A DNA stretch of 25,642 bases, from contig JAYWHJ010000160.1 in NCBI GenBank assembly GCA_043777795.1, positions 1-25,642 of the forward strand, written 5' to 3'. This document shows, piece after piece, positions 7,797-15,361 of this stretch. A program made the position numbers and the translations under genes. The notes beneath the pieces are model-generated. The model made no database searches and was not told the DNA's origin. It saw only the letters and a list, made by a program, of their open reading frames with translations. The DNA comes from JAAFIP01 sp043777795. Lineage in GTDB: Bacteria > Pseudomonadota > Gammaproteobacteria > Burkholderiales > Burkholderiaceae_C. The stretch's first letter is position 1. Each line of letters opens with the position of its first letter.

Positions 7797-8615
7797 TTAC
7801 TGGCTGCCGTCAAGCTGCTTAGCCCGGGCCAGTCGCCAAGCGCCATCGGGTTCGCGTTCGTACACATCTTCTACCGTGGTGGGGGTTTCGTGCAAATGGG
7901 TGTCTAGCGCCACGCGGTTATCAAACACAAAACACTCACCCGTCCAGTCTTTCTCAGCATCGGGCATTTCTTTAAAGTAGTTCAGAATGCCGCCTTCCAG
8001 CTGGTACACGTCCAGCCCCAGGTCTTGCATCCAGACACTGCTTTTCTCGCAGCGGATGCCGCCGGTGCAGTACATCGCCACTTTTTTATGCTCAGCTTTC
8101 CACTGCTCGGCGTGCGCCTTCACGTACTCAGGGAAGTCCCGAAAATTCACCACGCCGGGGTCAATTGCCCCCTGAAACTTACCGAGCCGGTATTCAAAGC
8201 TGTTGCGATTGTCCAGCAGCACCACATCGGGTTGCTGGATCAACTCTCTCCAGGCTTGGGGGCTGACATTGGTGCGCTCAATATCGGCGGTGCGCCCGGC
8301 GGCGTCTACCCCTGCAATGCCCAAGGGCACAATCTCGGGCTTGGCGTGCACCTTCATGCGCTTGAAGGGCGGGGTGTCGCACTCTGTGCGTTTGAACACT
8401 GTACCTTTGAAGCTGGCATTGAAAGCCGCGTCGTTTTGCAGTGCCAGTTCAAATCCATCCAGCTCACCAGGCGTACCCGCCAGCATGCCATTGATCCCCT
8501 CGCTGGCCACCAAAATACTACCCAGCAGCGGCGCGGTCAACTCCCGCAGCCGCGACACTACCGCATCGACATCTGGCAGAGCAACAAATTTATAGAAAGC
8601 GATATGGTGGGTCAT
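7797..8615 (-). CDS. trhO: tRNA uridine(34) hydroxylase TrhO (YceA-type rhodanese)
   Basis: This 272-residue cytoplasmic protein matches TrhO/YceA, which makes 5-hydroxyuridine at tRNA position 34 from prephenate-independent oxygen chemistry. Domain order is an N-terminal ferredoxin-like/acylphosphatase-type domain (YKFVALPDV, LVASEGINGMLAG) followed by a rhodanese domain (LLDNRNSFEYRLGKF to GGILNYF). The rhodanese active loop YCTGGIRCEK carries Cys183 and the second family cysteine Cys189. The hallmark RMKVHAKPEIVPLG precedes the rhodanese domain. The C-terminus has the family tail CFVFDNRVALD, here followed by a short extension with THLHETPTTVEDVY. ATG 8615 has no strong Shine-Dalgarno. It lies 37 bases after the MmgE/PrpD stop and 13 bases before the pseudouridine synthase. 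Confidence 0.93.
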   Translation of the reverse strand: MTHHIAFYKFVALPDVDAVVSRLRELTAPLLGSILVASEGINGMLAGTPGELDGFELALQNDAAFNASFKGTVFKRTECDTPPFKRMKVHAKPEIVPLGIAGVDAAGRTADIERTNVSPQAWRELIQQPDVVLLDNRNSFEYRLGKFQGAIDPGVVNFRDFPEYVKAHAEQWKAEHKKVAMYCTGGIRCEKSSVWMQDLGLDVYQLEGGILNYFKEMPDAEKDWTGECFVFDNRVALDTHLHETPTTVEDVYEREPDGAWRLARAKQLDGSQ

Positions 8616-8652
8616 GGATGGGGCTAAAGTTTACTACGGGGTGTGGACGGCA

Positions 8653-10026
8653 TCAATTCGCTTGCAATAGCGCCGTCACCCGAGCCACATCTGCCATGCC
8701 CCACAAGGCCTGTACGGCGTCGCGCATCTCTGGTTCAGTAGCCCCACCGCTGAACGCCGCCAAGCGCAGCGCCTTGGCGGTAATCTCCTCACGCGACAAG
8801 GTGTTGCCAGGATCGCCCTTAGGCTCGTCTACCCTGCCCTGCAATACCCGGCCGTCCGTCGTGTACACAGTGACTTTGCCGATCCAGCGTTGGGGGTAGG
8901 CGGTATCGACCTCGGTGTCCAGTTGCATCTCGACTTTTAGGCACAGCGCCGTGGTGGCTGCATCGTTGAAGTGCTGCGCAAACTCCACCAAACCCGCATG
9001 GCCAAAGCGCGCAACCAGGGCCAGCACCGTGCCCATGGAGAACTTGCTTTGGTGCACGGTAGCGGGGTTCACTACCGGGCCCAGCACGTCGATAGCGCCT
9101 TGGTGCACATGCGTCACCACGCGCGCAATCGTCTCTGGCTGTAGCTGATGCTCCTGCATCACTTGCAGCAGGGCATCGGCCGCCGGATGGGTGTGGCGGC
9201 AAGATGCGTGAAACTTGAACGAGGTCTCGGCGGTGGCCCAGCGCCCTTCCTTTCCATTTGGCAGGCCATCGGTCAGCTTGGCGGGGTTCGCATCGCTCGA
9301 CATGCCTGCGGCCATGCCCTGCGGGCCTTCCAGAATTTGCGCCGCGCCGGTAAAGCCATCCTTAGCCAAACTGGCGGACATCAAACCCGCCGCAGCGGCG
9401 TGGGCGGTGTGCAGTTGCTTGCTGTCTGCCGCAGTGCGCAAAAACTCCCACAACCCGGCGGACTGCGTGCCTGCGGAGCCAAAGGCGTGCTGCATTTGCG
9501 CGGCGTTCAGTCCCAGTAAACTTCCCGCAGCCGCAGCGGCAGCCAGCGTGCCCGCTGTGCCCGTGGTGTGAAACACCTTGTAATGCGAGCGGCCCAAAAA
9601 CTCGCCCACGCGAATGCCCACTTCGTAGCCCGCCACTGCCGCTGTGAGGAGCTGCTTGCCGCTGCTGCCCAGGCTCTGCGCCATGGCCAGCGCTACCGGG
9701 AAGACAACGGTTGCGGGGTGGAACACCGAGCCGTTGTGCACATCGTCCTGCTCGGCCACATGCGAGGCCGCTCCATTGGCCATGGCGGCGAAGTAGGGGC
9801 TGGTGCGGCTGCGGTTGACCAGCACTTCGCAAGCGCCCGTGCCCGGCCCCATGCTGGCAGCGAAGCGGGTGATGGTCTCGACCGGTCGTGCGCCCTTGCC
9901 GGCGATGGCTGAGCCAAACCAGTCCACGAGCAAATCCTCTGCCTTGCGCACCACCGATGGGGGAATTGCGTCAAAGCGAAGGTGGGCAGCGAAGGCAGCG
10001 AGTTGGGCGGTGGGGGTTGAGGTCAT
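8653..10026 (-). CDS. MmgE/PrpD family protein
   Basis: This 457-residue enzyme belongs to the family of 2-methylcitrate dehydratase (PrpD), cis-aconitate decarboxylase (CadA/ACOD1) and iminodisuccinate epimerase. Visible features are the N-terminal helix pair leading to LLVDWFGSAIAGKG, the active-region histidines in DDVHNGSVFHPATVV, the glycine/alanine-rich helix bundle GYEVGIRVGEF, FHTTGTAGTLAAAAAAG, and the SFKFHASCRHTHPAADAL element equivalent to the family's SFKPY-C-H segment. ATG 10026 is preferred to TTG 10035. It is last in the Bug/hydratase/dehydrogenase/CoA-transferase set, 109 bases after the CoA-transferase, with a dispersed-repeat copy in the gap. The reaction cannot be told from sequence. 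Context suggests a dehydratase, decarboxylase or isomerase acting on a small polycarboxylate. Confidence 0.9.
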   Translation of the reverse strand: MTSTPTAQLAAFAAHLRFDAIPPSVVRKAEDLLVDWFGSAIAGKGARPVETITRFAASMGPGTGACEVLVNRSRTSPYFAAMANGAASHVAEQDDVHNGSVFHPATVVFPVALAMAQSLGSSGKQLLTAAVAGYEVGIRVGEFLGRSHYKVFHTTGTAGTLAAAAAAGSLLGLNAAQMQHAFGSAGTQSAGLWEFLRTAADSKQLHTAHAAAAGLMSASLAKDGFTGAAQILEGPQGMAAGMSSDANPAKLTDGLPNGKEGRWATAETSFKFHASCRHTHPAADALLQVMQEHQLQPETIARVVTHVHQGAIDVLGPVVNPATVHQSKFSMGTVLALVARFGHAGLVEFAQHFNDAATTALCLKVEMQLDTEVDTAYPQRWIGKVTVYTTDGRVLQGRVDEPKGDPGNTLSREEITAKALRLAAFSGGATEPEMRDAVQALWGMADVARVTALLQAN

Positions 10027-10089
10027 GTTGTTCAAACGATAGGTGTTAGGTTGCAGGTGACAAGTTGCAGACTCTATGAAATTAGAAGT

Positions 10090-10138
10090 GTTTTAGGGCT
10101 CTATCCCAATAGAATATTGCGGTAGCAGCTATTTATTA
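10090..10138 (-). repeat. Dispersed intergenic repeat, copy B (inverted)
   Basis: The complement of 10107-10130 reads AGCTGCTACCGCAATA then TTCTATTG, matching the copy at 4131-4154 at 21 of 24 positions. The stop codon of the CoA-transferase (10136-10138) lies at the element edge, so the last few codons of that gene may derive from the repeat. Confidence 0.72.
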
Positions 10139-11326
10139 AATAGCATTTAAGGCTTTGAGTGTGGCCATGCTGGCATCGCCGTGTCCCAACTCGCGCAAGA
10201 TAAGCTCGGTATGCTGACCCACCGATGGCACGGCATCCATGCGGTAATCAAAGCTGCTGTTGCGTCCTGGCGGCAGCAGGGCCGGGATGTTGCCGACAGG
10301 GGTGGTCACTTGCGCCCAACGCTGGCGCGCTGCTAGCTGGGGATGCGCCCACACCTGGGCCATGTCGTTCATGCGGGCGTTGGCGATCTGCGCTTGGTCC
10401 AGCTTGGCGGCCACCTGCTCGGTGCTCATGTTGGCAAAGGTTTGCAAGATGATGGCTTTGAGCGCCTCGCGGTGTTCGTTGCGCTTGGCGTTGCTGTCAA
10501 AGCGCGCATCCGCAGCGAGTGCGGCCTGGCCCAGCACCAGCTCGCAAAACACCACCCACTCGCGCTCGTTTTGCAGGCCCAGCATGATAGTGCCGCCGTC
10601 GCCTGCGGCAAATGGGCCGTAGGGGTAGATGGTGGCGTGGGACGCAGCGCTGCGCGGCGGTGGCGTAGCGCCCTGGTAGGCGTAGTACAGCGGAAAACCC
10701 ATCCACTCGGTCAAGGCCTCAAGCATGGAAACGTCAATGTGCGCGCCCTGCCCTGTGCCGCCGCGTTTGTCGCGCTGCATCAGCGCAGCCAAAATACTGG
10801 TGTAGGCGTACATGCCTGCCGCGATGTCGGCTATCGAGTTGCCCGACTTGCTGGGATCATCTGGTGTGCCGGTGACGGACAAAAAACCGGCCTCGCTCTG
10901 GATCAGCAGGTCGTAGGCTTTTTTGTCGCGGTAAGGGCCGTTGTCGCCGTAGCCCGAAATGTCGCAAACGATCAGGCCGGGGTGCTTGGTTTTCAAATCG
11001 TCAAAACCCAAGCCCATGCGCGCTGCCGCGCCGGGGGCGAGGTTTTGCACCAATACGTCGGCTTTTTCCAAGAGTTGTTTGAGAATGGCCAAAGCGGCGG
11101 GCTGTTTGAGATCCAGCGTGAGGCTTTCTTTGGAGCGGTTTACCCAGACAAAATGCGAAGCCATGCCGTCCACGCGCTGGTCATAGGCGCGTGCAAAGTC
11201 GCCCACTCCCGGTCTTTCTATCTTGATCACTCTGGCACCCAAATCGGCCAGCTGGCGCGTACAGAAAGGCGCGGCGATCGCGTGCTCTAGGGAGACTACG
11301 GTGATGCCGTCTAGGGGTCTGGTCAT
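10136..11326 (-). CDS. CaiB/BaiF family (class III) CoA-transferase
   Basis: Class III CoA-transferases move CoA from an acyl-CoA donor, often succinyl-CoA, to a carboxylic acid through an aspartyl intermediate. The 396-residue protein has the family N-terminus PLDGITVVSLEHAIAAPFCT, the CoA-binding segment ARVIKIERPGVGDFAR, NRSKESLTLDLK, and the catalytic Asp139 in KKAYDLLIQSEAG. It also has the (S)GYGDNGPY turn and the glycine-rich loop GPFAAGDGGTIMLG. It resembles the mesaconate/citramalate/itaconate transferase group in overall look, but that is not proof of substrate. It is downstream of the acyl-CoA dehydrogenase by 93 bases and upstream of MmgE/PrpD. Its stop codon falls at the edge of a dispersed repeat, which may have trimmed or replaced the original C-terminus. 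Confidence 0.92.
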   Translation of the reverse strand: MTRPLDGITVVSLEHAIAAPFCTRQLADLGARVIKIERPGVGDFARAYDQRVDGMASHFVWVNRSKESLTLDLKQPAALAILKQLLEKADVLVQNLAPGAAARMGLGFDDLKTKHPGLIVCDISGYGDNGPYRDKKAYDLLIQSEAGFLSVTGTPDDPSKSGNSIADIAAGMYAYTSILAALMQRDKRGGTGQGAHIDVSMLEALTEWMGFPLYYAYQGATPPPRSAASHATIYPYGPFAAGDGGTIMLGLQNEREWVVFCELVLGQAALAADARFDSNAKRNEHREALKAIILQTFANMSTEQVAAKLDQAQIANARMNDMAQVWAHPQLAARQRWAQVTTPVGNIPALLPPGRNSSFDYRMDAVPSVGQHTELILRELGHGDASMATLKALNAI

Positions 11327-11368
11327 GGCTATCTTTGGCTAAAGTGGTGGGCGCTTGGAGGACGAAAG

Positions 11369-11416
11369 CGAACTTCCAGACGCAGAGGACGCGAATGTTT
11401 GGTGCTCGGAAGTTCG
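11369..11416. repeat. 9-bp inverted repeat between dehydrogenase and CoA-transferase genes
   Basis: CGAACTTCC at 11369-11377 and GGAAGTTCG at 11408-11416 are perfect complements separated by 30 bases, filling the 93-base gap. There is no T-tract, so it is not a standard terminator. An mRNA-processing hairpin or a protein site are both possible. Confidence 0.5.
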
Positions 11417-11419
11417 GTA

Positions 11420-12589
11420 CTAAAAAGACCGTGGCAACCCCAGCAAATGCTCAGCCACATAGGAGTAAATCAAATTGGTAGAAATGGGTGCCACTTGGTA
11501 CAAACGCGTTTCGCGGAACTTGCGTTCTATGTCGTATTCACACGCAAAGCCGAAGCCACCATGGGTTTGCAGGCACATGTTGGCGGCTTCCCAGGAGGCT
11601 TTGGCGGCCAGGTATTTGGCCATGTTGGCCTCGGCTCCACAGGGTTGGCCGGCGTCAAACAGGGTGCAGGCTTTGAAGCGCATGAGGTTGGCGGCTTCGG
11701 TTTCTATGTAAGCGTCTGCGATGGGGAACTGCACACCCTGGTTTTGGCCGATGGGGCGGTTAAACACCACGCGCTCGCTGGCATAGCGGCGGGCTTTGTC
11801 GACGAACCAGTAGGCATCGCCGATGCATTCGGCGGCTATCAAGGTGCGCTCGGCGTTGAGGCCATCGAGAATGTATTTAAAGCCCTTGCCTTCTTCGCCG
11901 ATCAGGTTCTCCTGCGGAATTTCCAGGTTGTCAAAAAAGACTTCATTGGTTTCGTGATTCACCATATTGGCGATCGGTTGCACCGTCATGCCCTTGCCAA
12001 TTGCGTCCTTCAGGTTGACGATGAAAATCGACATGCCTTCGGATTTTTTGGCTACCTCGGCCAGCGGCGTCGTGCGGGCCAGCAAAATCATCAGGTCGGA
12101 ATGCTGGATGCGCGATATCCATACCTTTTGGCCGTTCACCACATAGCGGTCGCCTTTTTTCACCGCTGTAGTTTTGAGCTGCGTGGTGTCGGTGCCCGTA
12201 CTCGGCTCTGTGACGGCCATCGATTGCAGGCGCAGCGCGCCGCTGGCGATTTGCGGTAGATAGAGCTTTTTTTGCGCGGCTGAGCCGTGGCGCAACAGCG
12301 TACCCATGTTGTACATCTGGCCGTGGCAAGAGCCGGCGTTGCCACCGGCAAAGTTGATCTCTTCCATGATCACCGAGGCCTCAGCCAGGCCCAGGCCAGA
12401 GCCGCCGTATTCCGTGGGAATGAGTGCGGCCAGCCAGCCAGCATCGGTCAGCGCTTTGACAAACGTTTCGGGGTAGCCGCGCGCATGGTCTACTGCTTGC
12501 CAATACGCAGAGTCAAACTGCGCAAGCTGGCCGCGCAGGGCTTCGCGCAGCTCTTGGTGCGCATCGGGAGTGGGGATGGCGGTTTTCAT
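11420..12589 (-). CDS. Acyl-CoA dehydrogenase family protein
   Basis: An FAD-dependent acyl-CoA dehydrogenase of 389 residues, expected to introduce an alpha-beta double bond into an acyl-CoA and pass electrons to ETF. Visible elements are IPTEYGGSGLGLAEASVIME, the FAD/substrate loop MAVTEPSTGTDTTQLKTTA, the VNGQKVWISRIQHSDL strand, the RVVFNRPIGQNQGVQFPIAD region and the LQTHGGFGFACEYDIERKFR helix. The usual C-terminal catalytic glutamate of the YEGTS type is absent (the site reads LYQVAPISTN). A glutamate in GLNAERTLIAAE sits where isovaleryl- and long-chain dehydrogenases carry their base. ATG 12589 is chosen by homology, since the longer reading overlaps the hydratase gene and adds no conserved sequence. 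It follows the hydratase by 49 bases. Confidence 0.92.
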   Translation of the reverse strand: MKTAIPTPDAHQELREALRGQLAQFDSAYWQAVDHARGYPETFVKALTDAGWLAALIPTEYGGSGLGLAEASVIMEEINFAGGNAGSCHGQMYNMGTLLRHGSAAQKKLYLPQIASGALRLQSMAVTEPSTGTDTTQLKTTAVKKGDRYVVNGQKVWISRIQHSDLMILLARTTPLAEVAKKSEGMSIFIVNLKDAIGKGMTVQPIANMVNHETNEVFFDNLEIPQENLIGEEGKGFKYILDGLNAERTLIAAECIGDAYWFVDKARRYASERVVFNRPIGQNQGVQFPIADAYIETEAANLMRFKACTLFDAGQPCGAEANMAKYLAAKASWEAANMCLQTHGGFGFACEYDIERKFRETRLYQVAPISTNLIYSYVAEHLLGLPRSF

Positions 12590-12638
12590 GCGTCGGGAGA
12601 ATTGACCATAGTTGGATGTAAATAGTTTTGGCAGAGCA

Positions 12639-13541
12639 CTAAGCCAAAGTAGCGGTGGCCTGCATCGTGACCCAGCCCTCGTGGTCTTCCGTCCACAGTT
12701 GCACAGTTTTACCGTCAGCACTGGGCTTGCCGTGCACTTTAAATGGCGCAATATCAAACACCGGACGTACAGCGCGAAACTCAAAAGCCGTCACGTGGGC
12801 TTGGGGCAGATTGCGCCGCAGCAGATCGACCAGCATAGTGGCGATCAAGGGGCCATGCACGATCAGACCCGGGTAGCCTTCTACCTCGGTGACGTAGCGG
12901 CGGTCGTAGTGGATACGGTGGCCGTTAAAGGTGAGCGCAGAGTAGCGAAACAGCAAGACATCGTCGGGCTGGATTTGCAATGACCATGCGGCATCTCTGT
13001 CGGCAGGCTGTGGGCTAGGCACCGCGTCGCCGGGTTGTGGGTTAGCACGATAAACAATGTCGTGCTCTTCGGTCAATGCAAGTCCACCGCCGTTGTGCAA
13101 CTCGTGCTTCACCAGAACAAACACCAAGTCCCCCGTGCGCCCTGCCTTGTGCGTGACCGACACAATACGCGACACCCGCTGCACCGCATCGCCCACCACC
13201 AGCGGGTTACCGGCCTGCCACTGCAAGCGCCCACCCGCCCACATGCGGCGCGGCAAGGGCACGGGCGGCAAGAAGCCGCCGCGCTGCGCATGGCCGTCTG
13301 CCCCCAGTTGGCTTTGCTGGTGCTGTGGCAAAAAATACAACCAGTGCCACAGCGCAGGCAGCGGTGTGCCGGGCACAGGCGGGGCATCGGCGCGGTCTAA
13401 GGTGGCAGACAATCCGCTCACCGGCGCGGCTGTGACCAGGTCATGCAGAGTGTCTGTTTTACCCACCCAAGTTTGCAAATGGGCCAGCGCCTGCGCATCG
13501 ACGCTACGGATATCTTTGCTAAGTGCGGCATCGCCCATCAT
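12639..13541 (-). CDS. MaoC-like / FAS1-like hydratase (mesaconyl-/itaconyl-CoA hydratase type)
   Basis: This 300-residue protein has two hotdog-like halves, as in HTD2-type 3-hydroxyacyl dehydratases and the mesaconyl-CoA and itaconyl-CoA hydratases. The N-terminal half contains LPPVPLPRRMWAGGRLQW and the strand VVGDAVQRVSRIVSV. The C-terminal half carries the catalytic hydratase segment ALTFNGHRIHYDRRYVTE, with the N-x-H-x-I-H-Y-D pattern, followed by GYPGLIVHGPLIATML. The start ATG 13541 overlaps the receptor stop by one base (TGATG), with a second ATG at 13538, showing tight coupling to the Bug gene. In the operon it would add water across the double bond made by the dehydrogenase. The exact acyl-CoA is inferred only from family and context. 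Confidence 0.88.
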   Translation of the reverse strand: MMGDAALSKDIRSVDAQALAHLQTWVGKTDTLHDLVTAAPVSGLSATLDRADAPPVPGTPLPALWHWLYFLPQHQQSQLGADGHAQRGGFLPPVPLPRRMWAGGRLQWQAGNPLVVGDAVQRVSRIVSVTHKAGRTGDLVFVLVKHELHNGGGLALTEEHDIVYRANPQPGDAVPSPQPADRDAAWSLQIQPDDVLLFRYSALTFNGHRIHYDRRYVTEVEGYPGLIVHGPLIATMLVDLLRRNLPQAHVTAFEFRAVRPVFDIAPFKVHGKPSADGKTVQLWTEDHEGWVTMQATATLA

Positions 13542-14560
13542 CAGTCCACCGACGCGCCAGAGGATTTGACGATACGCGCCCACTTGACAATGTCTTCATT
13601 GAGCAGCGCAGCAAACTGCTCAGCCGATACCGGCTTATCAGGCGCGCCGGCCAGCTCCACACCTTGCTGCTCCAGCTTGTCACGCAGGTCTTTGCTGGCC
13701 AGCGCCTTGCCCATACTTACGCGCAGTTGCGCCAGCACATCGGGCGCAACGCCTGCTGGCGCAAACAATCCAATCCACAAGGTACCGCTGTAGCCGGGCA
13801 CGCTCTCGCCGATGGTGGGCACCTCAGGCAGAACAGGCGAGCGCGCAGCACTGCTCACCGCCAACGCACGCAGCTTGCCCGCCTTGATGTGCGCCAGCGA
13901 CGACGGCAGGCTAGCAAACAGCATCGGCAATTGGCCGCCCAGCACGTCGTTCAGCGCCGGTGCCACGCCTTTGTAGGGCACATGCTGCAGGTCAATACCG
14001 GCCATGCTGCCCAGCATCTCGCCCAGCAGATGGTTCAGCGTGCCATTGCCTGCGGAGGCATATTGGTAGAAGTTGGGTTTAGCCTTGGCCAAGGCCGCCA
14101 GTTCTGTCACACTTTTGGCAGGAAAGGACGGATGCACCAAGAGCACATTGGGCACGGCGCCGATCAGGCCTATCGGTGTGAAGTCTTTCACCGGGTCAAA
14201 GCCCGCGTTCTTGTACAGCGCCGGGTTGATCGCCTGGCTGCTGCTGATGGTCATCAGCAAAGTGTGGCCATCTTTGGGCGCTTTGGCCGCCGCCTGGGTT
14301 CCAATATTGCCGCCTGCGCCCGGGCGGTTCTCCACCACCACCGAAGCGCTCATCACCTCACCGAGTTTTTGGCTAACCAACCTGCCCACAATGTCGTTGG
14401 TGCCTCCTGCGGCCTGCGGCACCAGCATGATGATGGGGCGGCTGGGGTAGGCCACCACGGTGGGTTGCGCAAAAGCGGGCAAACACGTTGCGCTGATGGT
14501 CGCCAAAACCAGTGCTCTAAAGCGCTGGATGTTTTTTTTAACCGACAGAGTGCCATGCAT
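13541..14560 (-). CDS. Bug-family (TctC-like) tripartite tricarboxylate receptor
   Basis: A periplasmic solute receptor of the Bordetella uptake gene family, very expanded in Burkholderiales. It binds carboxylates and other small ligands. The 339-residue reading from ATG 14560 begins with a basic VKKNIQRFR, then hydrophobic ALVLATISATCLPAFA with a likely cleavage after AFA. Family motifs are YPSRPIIMLVPQAAGGTNDIVGR (ligand-site AAGGTND), VVENRPGAGGNIGT, FTPIGLIGAVPNVLLVHP, YASAGNGTLNHLLGE, LQHVPYKG and LPEVPTIGE. No TctA/TctB membrane partners are nearby, the common situation for orphan Bug receptors. It is the first gene of the - strand organic-acid set and is divergent from the flavodoxin gene, so the 114-base gap should hold both promoters. 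Confidence 0.94.
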   Translation of the reverse strand: MHGTLSVKKNIQRFRALVLATISATCLPAFAQPTVVAYPSRPIIMLVPQAAGGTNDIVGRLVSQKLGEVMSASVVVENRPGAGGNIGTQAAAKAPKDGHTLLMTISSSQAINPALYKNAGFDPVKDFTPIGLIGAVPNVLLVHPSFPAKSVTELAALAKAKPNFYQYASAGNGTLNHLLGEMLGSMAGIDLQHVPYKGVAPALNDVLGGQLPMLFASLPSSLAHIKAGKLRALAVSSAARSPVLPEVPTIGESVPGYSGTLWIGLFAPAGVAPDVLAQLRVSMGKALASKDLRDKLEQQGVELAGAPDKPVSAEQFAALLNEDIVKWARIVKSSGASVD

Positions 14561-14674
14561 AAAGTAGTCTCCAATGCGCCTATTATGGCGGCATCTGCGG
14601 TCTCGCGATCTCTTAAAATCACAGCCTGCAGCAATCGAACGTGCACTTACTAATTCAACCGGACAACCCCCGCT
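14561..14674. promoter_or_regulatory. Divergent promoter region, Bug operon and flavodoxin
   Basis: The starts of two divergent genes flank this 114-base gap, so it should contain promoters for both. I could not point to a convincing -35/-10 pair or an operator. Confidence 0.4.
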
Positions 14675-15139
14675 ATGGCCAAGCTCAAAATCCTCGTCGG
14701 CACGATGACCAGCACGGCCGATTATGTGGCGCAAGCGATCCAGATGGACTGCGCCGATTTGGTAGATGAGATAGAGGTGGTGCTCATGGATGGATTGGAC
14801 ATTAGCACTTTTGACGATGCCCTGCCGCTTTACTTGATTTGCAGCAGCACCTACGGCACGGGCGATGTGCCTGACAATGCGGCGGCCTTGTATGACAGCC
14901 TGGATACCCACCCCAAATTTTTAGGCCACGTGCGCTACGGCGTGATCGCGCTAGGAGATAGCACCTACCCGCAAACTTTTTGCTTTGGCGGCAAAAAGTT
15001 TGACGCCCGTTTATCCGACCTGGGTGCCAAACGCATCGGCGACGTGTGGTGCCACGATGCATCTGGCGGTACGATGCCCGAGACTGAGGGTACCGCCTGG
15101 TGCCGTGAATGGCTTGCCAGCGCGCTGGCCACTACCTAA
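14675..15139 (+). CDS. Flavodoxin domain protein, MioC-like
   Basis: A 154-residue cytoplasmic FMN-binding flavodoxin of the MioC/sulfite-reductase flavodoxin-domain type. The phosphate loop is VGTMTSTADYVA (residues 8-19), the second FMN loop is SSTYGTGDVPDNA (about 57-69), and the third is ALGDSTYPQTFCFGGKKFD (about 91-110). This length fits MioC (~147 residues), an electron carrier linked with biotin synthesis in E. coli. It is divergent from the Bug operon and no partner reductase is adjacent. Downstream is an imperfect stem-loop (15160-15179). Family is firm; the electron partner is unknown. Confidence 0.9.
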   Translation: MAKLKILVGTMTSTADYVAQAIQMDCADLVDEIEVVLMDGLDISTFDDALPLYLICSSTYGTGDVPDNAAALYDSLDTHPKFLGHVRYGVIALGDSTYPQTFCFGGKKFDARLSDLGAKRIGDVWCHDASGGTMPETEGTAWCREWLASALATT

Positions 15140-15159
15140 AGGTTGAGGCGCATCGCCCT

Positions 15160-15185
15160 CCTTGACTCCCATGTCAAGGCGATTT
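15160..15185 (+). terminator. Weak stem-loop after the flavodoxin gene
   Basis: CCTTGAC at 15160-15166 pairs with GTCAAGG at 15173-15179 over a 6-base loop and is followed by CGATTTT. Outer ATCG/CGAT bases can extend it. The T-run is short, so termination is only possible. Confidence 0.4.
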
Positions 15186-15361
15186 TGGGGAGTGTTCCAA
15201 GGTGCCAATTGGTACGCAACGGGTACACCTGTGTTGTCCGTGCGGGCATCGGTAAGCGCCTAAAATTTCTCCTGTGTCTGTGGCATCACGCACGCTGAGA
15301 GCGCGTACTCTCGCAAAATTTTATTTTTGCCCGCAGCCCTGCCTGCATCTAAAAAAAGGCC

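Noticed and set aside
7784..7867. 28-codon N-terminal extension of the pseudouridine synthase
   Set aside because: It overlaps the end of trhO. ATG 7783 gives the family-like N-terminus just after the trhO stop.
10343..11290. 315-codon open reading on the + strand
   Set aside because: It lies wholly opposite the CoA-transferase gene, whose motifs are clear. Long antisense frames are expected in GC-rich coding DNA.
11399..12259. 286-codon open reading on the + strand, rich in Gly/Phe/Val
   Set aside because: It is the shadow of the acyl-CoA dehydrogenase in the opposite strand.
12590..12784. 65-codon N-terminal extension of the acyl-CoA dehydrogenase
   Set aside because: It overlaps the end of the hydratase gene and has no conserved sequence. 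ATG 12589 fits the family.
13523..14653. 376-codon open reading on the + strand
   Set aside because: It is antisense to the Bug receptor, is rich in Arg/His/Gln, and has no family resemblance.
14561..14911. N-terminal extension of the Bug receptor reading to 14911
   Set aside because: It runs across the divergent flavodoxin gene. ATG 14560 gives a proper signal peptide.
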